DNA of 64,000 bases. Source: Chitinophagaceae bacterium. Its GTDB lineage: Bacteria; Bacteroidota; Bacteroidia; Chitinophagales; Chitinophagaceae. The DNA lies in assembly GCA_016720745.1 (NCBI GenBank), contig JADKKA010000022.1, positions 248,001-312,000 on the forward strand, read 5' to 3'. The notes below the pieces were generated by a model that worked only from the letters and a program-made list of their open reading frames with translations, was not told the origin of the DNA and made no database searches. Numbering within the stretch: position 1 is the stretch's first letter; each line of letters begins with the position of its first letter. This document shows positions 8,924 through 17,189 of the stretch, in pieces. Position numbers and translations under genes: made by a program.

Positions 8924-10633
8924 ATGAGCAAAAACACAAAACGCTGCGCACTGATCATGTCCGCACTTCTCGCGGGAGCAGCATCATTCGGCCAGGCAAG
9001 GCTGGAAATGACCCTAAATCATCTTACTACGCCTATTGCCGGGAGTGGATTTGGTCCAAGGACCACAAACCATGTAATTTATTTTGATAAGGACAGATTG
9101 GACAATGGCAATTTTGACCTTCAAGGTAGCAATCCTAACCCTATTAATGCGCCTTACATCTCTACTACCATTTCATTTGACAGGCAGGAGTTCACAGGTC
9201 TTACCTATGGTGCCGGTACCACCAATTTGGGTGGTACAACCAATGCGGTTAATAGCGGGCTTGTTTTTGGAGCAGGCCCTTCACAGGCCACCGGTACTGC
9301 TCCTGGCAGTCCCAATGTACAACAGGCTTCCCCTTTGAACAGCTATGATCTCTTAGGTGCTTTTGGTAACGGTTGGGGTCCAAGAAACGAAATGTTCATT
9401 TCAAATCCTCTGGCGCCTGCATTAAGTCCCGGTCAATATTATCCCGCATTTCAGGGATCTGGTATTGATGCACAATCTACATTGCCACCACCCGCCAATG
9501 ATGCAAATGGTGCTGTTAGCATTTTCACCTGTGCTCAGGTGATGGCTGATTTGGGCAGAGCCCATAATGCCACCACCCGCCATTATTATGGTGATGTGAT
9601 CGTTGCATTCAGTCGCTTTGTTAAGGATCCGATTATTCATATTGCCGGTCTGGGTGGTTCTTACCGCTATTGCCCAACAGGTTTGGATCCTTCCAATACC
9701 GCCAATTGGATTTCTACCTTCTTTACTACGGAACTGGAACTGGTGGGTGGATATCCAATGGATCGCATAGCAGGGAATCAGTTTTTTGGAATATCTGGTA
9801 ATTTTATCGTTAATAATAATCTGGCTACACCTAATGGTGAATCAACTGACCAGGGGGTACCTGCTCCCGGCAGTTTTAATAATTTTGGTGCTGCATCCGG
9901 AAGTTTTAGGGTGAATCAGACGGTGCGTTTCCTTCGTTTCCGTGTTTATCTCCGTGGTGCTACCGGTTCTCAGTTCAACTGGTCTGCTCCGGGTACTGCT
10001 GTAAATGGAGGTGTAAGAAATCCGCTCACCGGTGATATCTGGTTTATAGCTGCCAGCTTGCAACAGGAACAATTAATTCCTCTGCCTGCAACTGGTATGC
10101 AATTAAATGCAGCTTTGAATGGCAACGATGTACAACTGAACTGGAAAACAGCTTCTGAAATCAATACCAAAGAATTCCAGATTGAAAGGAGTTCTGACGG
10201 AGTCAATTTCAGTGTTGTTGGCACCAAGGCAGCCATGGGTAACAGTGTGGTAGAATCAAACTATGCGCATACAGATTTCAACATGCAGGCCCCTGTATAT
10301 TATTACAGACTCCGCTTGCTGGATGAAGATGGCAGTTACAAATTCAGCAATATTGCAGTAGTTCGTAAAGCAGGCAGCATCAAGGGTGTGAGGGTATTCC
10401 CGAATCCGGCTGTCAGCAATATGAGTGTCGAATTCTCCAACGTGAAAGGAGCGTACCTGATCAGCCTTTACAATATGGGCGGACAGGAAGTAGCTTCACA
10501 GCGTGCGGTGGTTCAGTATAATGTTCAGTATGTGAATGTGAACAGAAACAATCTCCCTGCCGGTACTTATATCATGAAAATCATGAATACCGAGAATGGT
10601 GAGTCTTACAGTCAGAAAGTGACATTGCAATAA
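8924..10633 (+). CDS. Exported protein with T9SS type A sorting domain
   Basis: A 569-residue protein of unknown function predicted to leave the cell through the type IX system. It has a signal peptide (MSKNTKRCALIMSALLAG, cleavage near FGQA), a large Gly/Asn/Pro-rich N-terminal region without a recognised fold (residues 25-380), a fibronectin-III-like module with FQIERSSDGVNF and YYYRLRLLDEDG (about 395-485), and an 80-residue type A C-terminal sorting domain starting VFPNPAVSNMSVEF and ending SQKVTLQ. It follows the adhesin gene by 43 bases and is closed by terminators, so the two form a unit. It may be the outer-membrane or matrix partner of the adhesin; that link is inferred. Confidence 0.85.
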   Translation: MSKNTKRCALIMSALLAGAASFGQARLEMTLNHLTTPIAGSGFGPRTTNHVIYFDKDRLDNGNFDLQGSNPNPINAPYISTTISFDRQEFTGLTYGAGTTNLGGTTNAVNSGLVFGAGPSQATGTAPGSPNVQQASPLNSYDLLGAFGNGWGPRNEMFISNPLAPALSPGQYYPAFQGSGIDAQSTLPPPANDANGAVSIFTCAQVMADLGRAHNATTRHYYGDVIVAFSRFVKDPIIHIAGLGGSYRYCPTGLDPSNTANWISTFFTTELELVGGYPMDRIAGNQFFGISGNFIVNNNLATPNGESTDQGVPAPGSFNNFGAASGSFRVNQTVRFLRFRVYLRGATGSQFNWSAPGTAVNGGVRNPLTGDIWFIAASLQQEQLIPLPATGMQLNAALNGNDVQLNWKTASEINTKEFQIERSSDGVNFSVVGTKAAMGNSVVESNYAHTDFNMQAPVYYYRLRLLDEDGSYKFSNIAVVRKAGSIKGVRVFPNPAVSNMSVEFSNVKGAYLISLYNMGGQEVASQRAVVQYNVQYVNVNRNNLPAGTYIMKIMNTENGESYSQKVTLQ

Positions 10634-10646
10634 TTTATTACAATTA

Positions 10647-10678
10647 TTCCCGGGGAGATCCTCCCCGGGAATCTTTTA
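10647..10678 (+). terminator. Terminator after the T9SS protein gene
   Basis: An 11-bp perfect stem, TTCCCGGGGAG with CTCCCCGGGAA, closes a three-base loop and is followed by a short T-rich stretch. It lies 14 bases after the stop codon. Confidence 0.75.
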
Positions 10679-10786
10679 CCCCTATATTATTTTATCCTGG
10701 AAAAACCAAACCGTTCAAAAATGCTTGGCAAGCTGCCAAATCTTTGTTTCAGCTGATTTCATGCTCAAAGGTTTACAGCTGATACT
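10679..10786 (+). other. Gap between two terminators, possible small RNA
   Basis: This 108-base stretch has no open frame of note. It contains a perfect hairpin (TTGGCA at 10725-10730 with TGCCAA at 10734-10739) and a direct repeat CAGCTGAT at 10750 and 10776. Having a second strong terminator right after it suggests either a separate short transcript or simply a back-up terminator. No clean promoter box was found. Confidence 0.25.
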
Positions 10787-10815
10787 GGCCTCCCTTCGGG
10801 GAGGCCTTTTTTTTT
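10787..10815 (+). terminator. Strong Rho-independent terminator
   Basis: GGCCTCCC and GGGAGGCC pair around a TTCG tetraloop and are followed by nine Ts, a textbook intrinsic terminator. It lies 154 bases after the previous stop codon and 108 bases after another terminator. Confidence 0.92.
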
Positions 10816-10888
10816 GCTTTGCAGCCAGACTTTGCTGATTCAAAGTCTAGTTTTCTTAATTTGAGACCGATTTGAATGATTGCTTTTT

Positions 10889-11665
10889 ATGGCTTCGTCT
10901 ATCATTAACCGGCTGAAGAATTTCCATCCAATACGAAAAATCGTTTATTTTTTCGTTGGGCTATTCTCGTATCCCGGACTCGCCATCGTCAATAAGCTCC
11001 GCATCAGCGGAACGGAACACTTTTCCAACCTTCCCAAACGAAATGTGCTTTTTGTCAGCAATCACCAGACCTATTTTGCTGATGTGATTACATTCCTGCA
11101 TATTTTCTGTGCTGTGAAATGGGGCAAAAAAAACCGGCTGGGTATACCATATTACCTGCTGAATCCTTTTACCCGGGTGAATTATGTTGCGGCAGAGGAA
11201 ACCATGAAAGGAAGCCTGATCAGCCGGATCTTTTTGCTGGCGGGCGGACTCACTGTTAAAAGAACCTGGCGGGAGGAAGGGAAGGAAGTGAGAAAAGGAC
11301 TTGATCCTTCTGATACCCGTAAAATATTCCGGGCGCTTGAGCAAAACTGGGTGATTACCTTTCCTCAGGGGACGACCAAACCATTTGCACCTGGAAGAAA
11401 AGGGACCGCTATGATCATTAAGCAAACCAGACCAGTTGTGATTCCGGTGGTGATCAGTGGTTTCTGGCGGGCATTTAATAAAAAGGGGCTGCGCTTCAAA
11501 AAAAAGGGAACGGCCCTCAGTATTACTTTTAAAGCGCCATTGACAATAGATTATGACGCACCGGCAGCCACCATACTGGCACAGGTAATGGATGCTATTG
11601 AACAAAGCAAGCCTTTCATGATGAAAGGGCGGCAGCACCCGGAGGCAAAGCCGGTGATGGATTAA
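10889..11665 (+). CDS. PlsC-like lysophospholipid acyltransferase
   Basis: Probably acylates a lysophospholipid in phospholipid synthesis or remodelling. The 258-residue protein has an N-terminal amphipathic/hydrophobic stretch, then NHQTYFAD (catalytic His and Asp again five residues apart), and FPQGTT with PVVIPVVISGFW, matching the FPEGT and VxPV blocks of the family. It is shorter than the first acyltransferase in the window and lacks C-terminal membrane helices. The start is ATG 10889; a TTG at 10880 would add three residues. A TTTG (10831) and TAATTTG (10858) pair could be its promoter. Its last four bases overlap the convergent thioesterase gene. Exact substrate unknown. Confidence 0.82.
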   Translation: MASSIINRLKNFHPIRKIVYFFVGLFSYPGLAIVNKLRISGTEHFSNLPKRNVLFVSNHQTYFADVITFLHIFCAVKWGKKNRLGIPYYLLNPFTRVNYVAAEETMKGSLISRIFLLAGGLTVKRTWREEGKEVRKGLDPSDTRKIFRALEQNWVITFPQGTTKPFAPGRKGTAMIIKQTRPVVIPVVISGFWRAFNKKGLRFKKKGTALSITFKAPLTIDYDAPAATILAQVMDAIEQSKPFMMKGRQHPEAKPVMD

Positions 11666-12177
11666 TCTTTTACAAACAATGCCTTCAGTTCAGTGGCATC
11701 ATCCGGTTTCAGCTTTCCGCCCAGGATCAAACGCAATTGTCTTCTCCTTAAAGCGCCATCGTATAATTTTCTTTCTTCTTCCGTTTCAGGCAGGAGCCCG
11801 GGTACCGGTCTTGGTTTCCGGTTAGGGTCAAGGGCTACAAAAGTGTAATAAGCTTCGTTGCTTTTGTATTTGTATTGTTGTGTCAGGTCTTCTCCCCATA
11901 CTTTCAGATGAATTTCCATGGAGGAAGTAAAAGCGCGGGTCACTTTTGCTTCAATATGAACAACGTTTCCCAGTTTGATGGGGTTCTCAAATGAAATATT
12001 ATCCACGGAAGCGGTTACAACCGGTGCATTACAATGTTTCTGTGCAGATAGTGCCGCTGCAATATCCATCCAGTACATGAGGCGACCTCCCATGAGATTA
12101 TTAAATAAATTGGTGTCGTTGGGCAGCACCAGTTCGGTCATGATCGTAATACTTTCTGCAGCTTTTTTGTTTTCCAT
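11662..12177 (-). CDS. Acyl-CoA thioesterase, hotdog fold
   Basis: Hydrolyses acyl-CoA thioesters to free acid and CoA. The 171-residue protein is of the YciA/BACH type: the N-terminal half has LPNDTNLFNNLMGGRLMYWMD, in which the Asn/Gly-rich turn and the following Asp belong to the active site of the family, then ASVDNISFENPIKLGNVV and EAYYTFVALD as the central hotdog strands. The C-terminal 40 residues are charged and helical. It converges with and overlaps the acyltransferase gene by four bases and is preceded by a TATCTTTG box inside the end of the upstream gene. Chain-length preference cannot be read from sequence. Confidence 0.88.
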   Translation of the reverse strand: MENKKAAESITIMTELVLPNDTNLFNNLMGGRLMYWMDIAAALSAQKHCNAPVVTASVDNISFENPIKLGNVVHIEAKVTRAFTSSMEIHLKVWGEDLTQQYKYKSNEAYYTFVALDPNRKPRPVPGLLPETEEERKLYDGALRRRQLRLILGGKLKPDDATELKALFVKD

Positions 12178-12214
12178 ATCGGCTTTTTAGGCACTGATTG
12201 ATTTCAGTCGCGGC

Positions 12215-13378
12215 TCAAAGATAAGCGTGTTGCCGCTTTATTTTGGCAGGACGGGGAAAAGGTGATTCTCCATATAACCGGAAAAGCTCCCGCTCAGATT
12301 TTTTCCAGTAACTGAAGAAGGAGGAATGGACGCCCTGTATTCCCGGGAAGAGCCAATCTCTTTCATCTTTGATGCCCGGGTAATGTGGAAACGCGGGATG
12401 TTCTTTTGAATAGACAGCCGGGAATTTTTGTAATTCCGGCAGGTCCGCCAATTCACCGGTAAAGACCTGTATGCCTTCAATGTTTTCTGCAAGGGCGATT
12501 ATAAAGCGGATTACTTTTTCACTCACAGGATACTCTCTGAAATGAGATGGCTCCAGCAGTAAGATCCGGTTGGCTTTTGTGTCTTTTCGCCAGTTCGGAT
12601 CCAAATTATAACCATTGTAAAGCAAGAGCGGCAGCTCATGATCCAGTTGGGGAGCCTGAGTAGCAGGTAAAATGGTAACCGGATTAAATGTGCCAGCCTC
12701 TGTTAACACAGCAGGTGTTTCTAACAGGGGTAGTTCATGGTATTCCTTATCGAGGAATGTATTTTTTTGATTGGTACCACAATACTTATTGATATTTTCC
12801 TGGTTGCAATAGTATTGTTTGGATGAAAAACTTCCGGCCACCCATTGCCAGCTGCAACTGTTACTGGCGAGATCTCCGTCCAGCAAATGATAGTACATCC
12901 ATTTTGATGGATTGAGCCAATGGGCCTTTGCCGTTACACAGGTGATACTGGCAGTATACATGCGCAGATGATTGTGCATATAACCATACTGATACAAATC
13001 CTTTATGCCCTGGTCAATCGCTTCAATACCAGTGCTGGCATCCAGTACGGCCTTTGGCACTTGTGCATGTCTGATACCGGTATAACGGCTGCGGATATCC
13101 CTGAAAATATCATCTTCAAGCGATTGCCATACTCTTTGAAAATATTCCCGCCAGGCCATTTCCTGAATCAGCTTTCCGGATTGTTTCAGTGTATAACCTT
13201 TTTCCAACAGGGCATTCAATACCTGCTTTGTGGAGATGACACCCCTTGATATATAGGGAGATAAATACGTAACCGGACCATCTACATGATTACGGTACCG
13301 GGAATATGCTACCGGATCAACCGCATCAATGACATCCAGTATCGCCTGGTAGCTGGTGGGGAATGTTTTGAATTGCAT
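12215..13378 (-). CDS. Photolyase/cryptochrome FAD-binding protein without N-terminal antenna domain
   Basis: A 387-residue protein that starts directly in the FAD-binding half of the photolyase fold. It shows TYLSPYISRG, EMAWREYF, YGYMHNHLRM and LLDGDLASNSCSWQWVAG, which line the FAD pocket in photolyases. The usual N-terminal alpha/beta (antenna) domain is missing. Instead, about 130 residues after the FAD domain (from about 260) look alpha/beta, with NRILLLEPSHFREYPVS, and could be a permuted counterpart. Function may be DNA repair or blue-light sensing; neither is shown. ATG 13378 was taken as start, with GTG at 13387 as an alternative. It lies in the same direction as a second photolyase-family gene 259 bases upstream. 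Confidence 0.75.
   Translation of the reverse strand: MQFKTFPTSYQAILDVIDAVDPVAYSRYRNHVDGPVTYLSPYISRGVISTKQVLNALLEKGYTLKQSGKLIQEMAWREYFQRVWQSLEDDIFRDIRSRYTGIRHAQVPKAVLDASTGIEAIDQGIKDLYQYGYMHNHLRMYTASITCVTAKAHWLNPSKWMYYHLLDGDLASNSCSWQWVAGSFSSKQYYCNQENINKYCGTNQKNTFLDKEYHELPLLETPAVLTEAGTFNPVTILPATQAPQLDHELPLLLYNGYNLDPNWRKDTKANRILLLEPSHFREYPVSEKVIRFIIALAENIEGIQVFTGELADLPELQKFPAVYSKEHPAFPHYPGIKDERDWLFPGIQGVHSSFFSYWKKSERELFRLYGESPFPRPAKIKRQHAYL
12216..12223 (-). promoter_or_regulatory. -7 box of the thioesterase promoter
   Basis: On the minus strand this reads TATCTTTG, an exact TAnnTTTG match, 38 bases before the thioesterase ATG. It overlaps the stop codon of the upstream FAD protein gene. No good -33 box was found. 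Confidence 0.45.
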
Positions 13379-13637
13379 ATCTATCACAACAAACGGCTAT
13401 CACTGAAAGTTGTAAATCCTGTTGGTATGCTGTTTTTGTTGGGCAGAAATGCTGCATCATTGTGCAATTGTTTAACAAAAATGCATCAGCTCACCGGCAC
13501 CGGCTTTTTTGCAGACCGACAACTGCTGCTGCAGTACTTTATTTCTTCCCAGTTCTTTTCCCATTTCTTTCGCCAGTTAAACGGTCGCTGGCAAACAAGA
13601 CAGGTTTTGACCGGCCGGTTTTTTTTGTTTGTTGTTT
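13379..13637. other. 259-base gap between the two photolyase-family genes
   Basis: I see no gene here. Frames on the plus strand (for example from 13462) run into the 3' end of the next gene and encode no recognisable protein. The self-complementary block ACCGGCCGGT near 13611 beside a T tract has no loop and is not a convincing terminator. Confidence 0.5.
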
Positions 13638-15113
13638 TCATCTGTCCAATGTGGCCAGGAATTTTTCAGCGGTCAAAAGATACTGGTTTCTTTTTTCCGG
13701 ACTCATTTTATCAAATGTATTCAGGAGCATACCGAGTCTTGGATTAACGCCAAAAAAATAACGGTGTACGTGCATGAACCGCCAGAATAGGGCATCCCAT
13801 ATTTCCTGCCAGGGGCCTTTGTCCCAGTCGCCCATTTTTAGCAGGTAATTACTTCCGCTGATATAAGGTTTGGTGGTCATGGTTCCACCATCAGCAAACT
13901 GCGTCATTCCATAAACATTTGGTACCATGACCCAGTCATAACTATCGATAAACATTTCCATGAACCAGCGGTACACTTCATCGGGGTCAAATTCGCATAG
14001 CAGCATAAAATTACCGAGCACCATTAGTCTTTCAATATGATGACAGTATCCCGTTTTCAAAATACGGCGGATCACGGTATCAATCGGATGAATACCTGTT
14101 TCTCCTGTCCAGAAGCCGGCGGGAATTTTACGGCTGAATCCCCAGTAATTCCGGGTTCTTTGTTTTCGGCCTTCCAGTATATAGATTCCGCGGATAAATT
14201 CACGCCAGCCGATCAATTGGCGGATCAGTCCTTCTGTTGAGTTCAGCGGGACGGCATGCTGATTGACATGTTGAATAATTTTATGAATGACTTCATTGGG
14301 GTCCAGTAAGCCGGAATTGATCAGCGGGGATAGAAGGGAATGATAAAGGATACTTTCCTGCTGCTTCATGGCATCTTCGTATACACCAAAATGGATGAAA
14401 CGGGTATCAAGAAAGTCCTGAAACCAGCTTTCTGCATCCTGATGTGTAACCGGGTAACGGAATTGTTCGGTACTGCCATAATGGTCCATAAAATAACGGC
14501 GGGTATATTCACCGGCTTCATTTGTAAAATCATTTTCCTCCGGCCAGCGGATGGAAGCTGTTTGTTCCTTCGCGGGCATTTTTTTCCGGTTCTCACTATC
14601 AAAGGTCCATTTACCGCCCAGTGGTTTTCCCGTCGTTTCTAAAAGCAATCCTCTTTTTTTTCTTTGATGAATATAAAATTCAGTCTGGTAGTATCGATGC
14701 GTCAGAAAATAATCAGCCAGTTCTCCTTCGGTATTCAGAAAATTGGGACTATCCATTTTGGTAAGAATACAGGCATTTTCTTCTGCTGCCTGATGTATTC
14801 TTTTTTCCAGCCAGTCATCCACAGTATCACAGTAGTAAAAATGAACAGGGCCTTTATTGCTGCTTTCCCGAATCAGGATACGAATATCAGACTGGTGATC
14901 GCTGCTTTCAATATAATGTACCTGGTATCCTTGTCCGGTCAGGAAATGGGCGTAGGCCTTCATACTGGCACGGTGGAACATGATCTTTTGCTGATGAAAA
15001 CGGTACTGGCGGAAAAAAAGGAATTCTTCCACAATCCAAACGGGTCTGCTTTTGTAGAGGGCCGGGTGATGCCTGAAAAGCTGGTGGGGGAAAATGAGTG
15101 TGCAACTGTTCAT
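13638..15113 (-). CDS. FeS-BCP-type (PhrB-like) photolyase homologue lacking cluster cysteines
   Basis: A 491-residue member of the cryptochrome/photolyase-related family whose best known members, PhrB and CryB, repair (6-4) photoproducts or act in light sensing and carry FAD, a lumazine and a 4Fe-4S cluster. Recognisable blocks are LIFPHQLF at the start, WIVEEFLFFRQ, KPLGGKWTFDSENR (about 163-176), QLIGWREFIRG (300-309), GYCHHIERLMVLGNF (355-369) and VPNVYGMTQFADGG. One family cysteine (C357) is present, but the YCxxC and ACPF region that supplies the other three ligands is reduced to MGDWDKGPWQEIWDALFWRF (427-446). The start is ATG 15113, since it begins the conserved N-terminus. Confidence 0.82.
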   Translation of the reverse strand: MNSCTLIFPHQLFRHHPALYKSRPVWIVEEFLFFRQYRFHQQKIMFHRASMKAYAHFLTGQGYQVHYIESSDHQSDIRILIRESSNKGPVHFYYCDTVDDWLEKRIHQAAEENACILTKMDSPNFLNTEGELADYFLTHRYYQTEFYIHQRKKRGLLLETTGKPLGGKWTFDSENRKKMPAKEQTASIRWPEENDFTNEAGEYTRRYFMDHYGSTEQFRYPVTHQDAESWFQDFLDTRFIHFGVYEDAMKQQESILYHSLLSPLINSGLLDPNEVIHKIIQHVNQHAVPLNSTEGLIRQLIGWREFIRGIYILEGRKQRTRNYWGFSRKIPAGFWTGETGIHPIDTVIRRILKTGYCHHIERLMVLGNFMLLCEFDPDEVYRWFMEMFIDSYDWVMVPNVYGMTQFADGGTMTTKPYISGSNYLLKMGDWDKGPWQEIWDALFWRFMHVHRYFFGVNPRLGMLLNTFDKMSPEKRNQYLLTAEKFLATLDR

Positions 15114-15166
15114 TAAAGTCCTCAACAATAATTCCAAAGATTTGTTGTTTGGGCAAATCAATCTTT

Positions 15167-15883
15167 ATGGAACCGATTAAGGGGAAATACGTATTACTGG
15201 CTGGTGCAACAGGTGGAATTGGGGCTGCAACAGCAAGGCTTTTTGCCGGAGCCGGTGCGCATTTGTTTCTGACAGGCAGAAACAATGAAAAGCTAAAGGC
15301 GATTGCGGCTGAAATCGGATTACCGGAGCAGCATTTTTTTGCAGCAGATATTTCTGATCAAGAACAGGTATCCGGCCTTCATGCTGCTTTTTTCTCGGTT
15401 TATCCGAAGATTGATATTTTGATCAATGCTGCGGGACTGGGTATCATCAAACCATTAGAGTCGCTTACTACTGATGACATGATGCGATCTTTACAGGCAA
15501 ACCTGCTGGGTTCATTTAACCTGCTGAGGTTTTTCCTGCCGCATATGAAAACCGAAAAGCGGGGCTTGATCATCAATATCCCCGGTGTATTGGGTAAAAC
15601 ACCCATGGCGGGAGCAGCAGTTTATTCAGCCTCTAAATATGCTCTGGTCGGGATGATGCAAAGTATCAGGGAAGAATTAAAGCGGACTGAGATCCGGATA
15701 ACCAATATTTACATGGGTGGGGTGGATACACCGTTTTGGGATACTATTGATTTAAGAGTGCAAAGGGAAAAAATGATCCGGGCAGATGAAGCGGCCAAAG
15801 CCATCTGGTTCCTGGCCCAGCAGCCGGCCAGTGCCGTGGTAAGTGAAATGGTTCTTCAGCCATTTAATCACCAGGCCATCTGA
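15167..15883 (+). CDS. Short-chain dehydrogenase/reductase (SDR)
   Basis: A 238-residue classical SDR oxidoreductase using NAD(P)H. It has the cofactor motif GATGGIGAATA near residue 12, NAAGLG (the NNAG block), and the catalytic YSASK (Y-x3-K) with a Ser-containing strand before it. Length and motif spacing are normal. The start is ATG 15167, in front of the first Rossmann strand; longer frames begin inside the divergent photolyase gene. It shares a 53-base intergenic region with that gene, so the two could be co-regulated, which is inferred. The substrate cannot be told from sequence. Confidence 0.87.
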   Translation: MEPIKGKYVLLAGATGGIGAATARLFAGAGAHLFLTGRNNEKLKAIAAEIGLPEQHFFAADISDQEQVSGLHAAFFSVYPKIDILINAAGLGIIKPLESLTTDDMMRSLQANLLGSFNLLRFFLPHMKTEKRGLIINIPGVLGKTPMAGAAVYSASKYALVGMMQSIREELKRTEIRITNIYMGGVDTPFWDTIDLRVQREKMIRADEAAKAIWFLAQQPASAVVSEMVLQPFNHQAI

Positions 15884-15926
15884 TTATTATTGAGAATAGT
15901 CATTACGAACCTTCGTTGCTTTCGGC

Positions 15927-15934
15927 TATTTTTG
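15927..15934 (+). promoter_or_regulatory. -7 box of the proline dehydrogenase promoter
   Basis: TATTTTTG fits TAnnTTTG and ends 16 bases before the start codon at 15951. No clear -33 box. Confidence 0.4.
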
Positions 15935-15950
15935 CAGAATAAATTGCTGT

Positions 15951-17189
15951 ATGAATCCTGCTGATCCTTCTATTTCGTTCGACAATACGGAGTTCGCCTT
16001 TGAATACAAGACAGACAAGCAACTGCGAAAAGCCCGCTTTCTATTTAACATGATGGCCAAGCCCTGGATTGTAAAAATCGGAACACGGCTGGCGCCCTGG
16101 TCTATCAGGGCAGGTTTACCGGTAAAGGGCATTATCCGTCGAACCATTTTTCAGCAATTTGTTGGTGGTGAAACCCTGGAAGAAACAGCCGTTGTGGCAC
16201 GGAAACTGGGGGAATACAAAGTACAGGTTATCCTTGATTATGGTGTGGAAGGCGGGCATGATGGAGAAAAAGGATTTGAGCAGTCAACAGAAGAATTTAT
16301 CCGGGTGATCAACTATGCGGCCACACAGCCCAATATTCCCTTTATGAGTATCAAGGTAACCGGTCTTACCCGCTTCGGGTTACTGGAAAAACTGGATACA
16401 TTGATGCATGCTTCAGAGGGGACATTAATGAAGCGCTTCCTGCAGGCCATTGAGCAATTGCCGGCAGATGAGCGGGAGGAATGGCACCGGGTGCGGTACA
16501 GAATGATGCGGATATGTGAAACAGCAGTGGAGAAAAAAGTGGGTGTGTTTATAGATGCAGAAGAGACCTGGATCCAGGATCCGGTGGATGCCCTTACGAT
16601 CCTGATGATGGATACTTTCAACAAAACCCGCTGTGTGGTTTATAATACCCTGCAGCATTACCGGCATGACCGCCTTGATTTTCTGAAAGCTTCATATGAA
16701 GCCGCACTGGAAAGGAATTTTATCCTGGGTGCCAAACTGGTCAGAGGAGCTTATATGGAAAAGGAAAGAAAGCGGGCGGCTGATATGGGCTATCCTTCTC
16801 CGATCCAGCCAGATAAGGAAAGCAGTGACCGGGACTACAATGCAGGAGTTCAATTCTGTATTGATCATATTGACCGGGTAGCCCTGGTCGTGGCATCACA
16901 TAATGAGTATAGTAATCTCTATGCTGCGGAGCTCATGCTGAAAAAAGGCCTGCCCCTGAATCATCCGCATATTCATTGGAGCCAGTTATATGGCATGAGT
17001 GATAATATCACTTTTAATCTGGCACATGCCGGAGCCAGTGTGAGCAAGTACCTGCCTTTCGGTCCCATCAAGCATGTGATTCCTTACCTGATGCGCCGGG
17101 CACAGGAAAATACTTCCGTAGGCGGACAAACCGGAAGGGAATTGGGACTCATCAGCAAAGAATTACAAAGGAGAAAAAAGCAGGCTTAA
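15951..17189 (+). CDS. Proline dehydrogenase, monofunctional
   Basis: Oxidises L-proline to pyrroline-5-carboxylate with FAD, passing electrons to quinone at the membrane. The 412-residue protein has the family's beta/alpha barrel blocks: MSIKVTGLTRFGLLEKL (about 127-143), GVFIDAEETWIQDP (about 200), GAKLVRGAYMEKER (about 260), ASHNEYSNLYAAEL, and GPIKHVIPYLMRRAQENTSV near the C-terminus, where the conserved Tyr and two Arg bind proline. There is no fused P5C dehydrogenase domain, as is usual in this phylum. It converges on and overlaps by four bases the small gene after it. Confidence 0.93.
   Translation: MNPADPSISFDNTEFAFEYKTDKQLRKARFLFNMMAKPWIVKIGTRLAPWSIRAGLPVKGIIRRTIFQQFVGGETLEETAVVARKLGEYKVQVILDYGVEGGHDGEKGFEQSTEEFIRVINYAATQPNIPFMSIKVTGLTRFGLLEKLDTLMHASEGTLMKRFLQAIEQLPADEREEWHRVRYRMMRICETAVEKKVGVFIDAEETWIQDPVDALTILMMDTFNKTRCVVYNTLQHYRHDRLDFLKASYEAALERNFILGAKLVRGAYMEKERKRAADMGYPSPIQPDKESSDRDYNAGVQFCIDHIDRVALVVASHNEYSNLYAAELMLKKGLPLNHPHIHWSQLYGMSDNITFNLAHAGASVSKYLPFGPIKHVIPYLMRRAQENTSVGGQTGRELGLISKELQRRKKQA

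Noticed and set aside
10961..11638. 225-codon open frame on the minus strand
   Set aside because: It lies wholly antisense to the acyltransferase gene, whose motifs are clear, and its protein is rich in Pro/His/Cys with no family signs.
13286..13761. Plus-strand frames in the gap between photolyase-family genes
   Set aside because: They run from one minus-strand gene into the next and their composition is that of antisense sequence.
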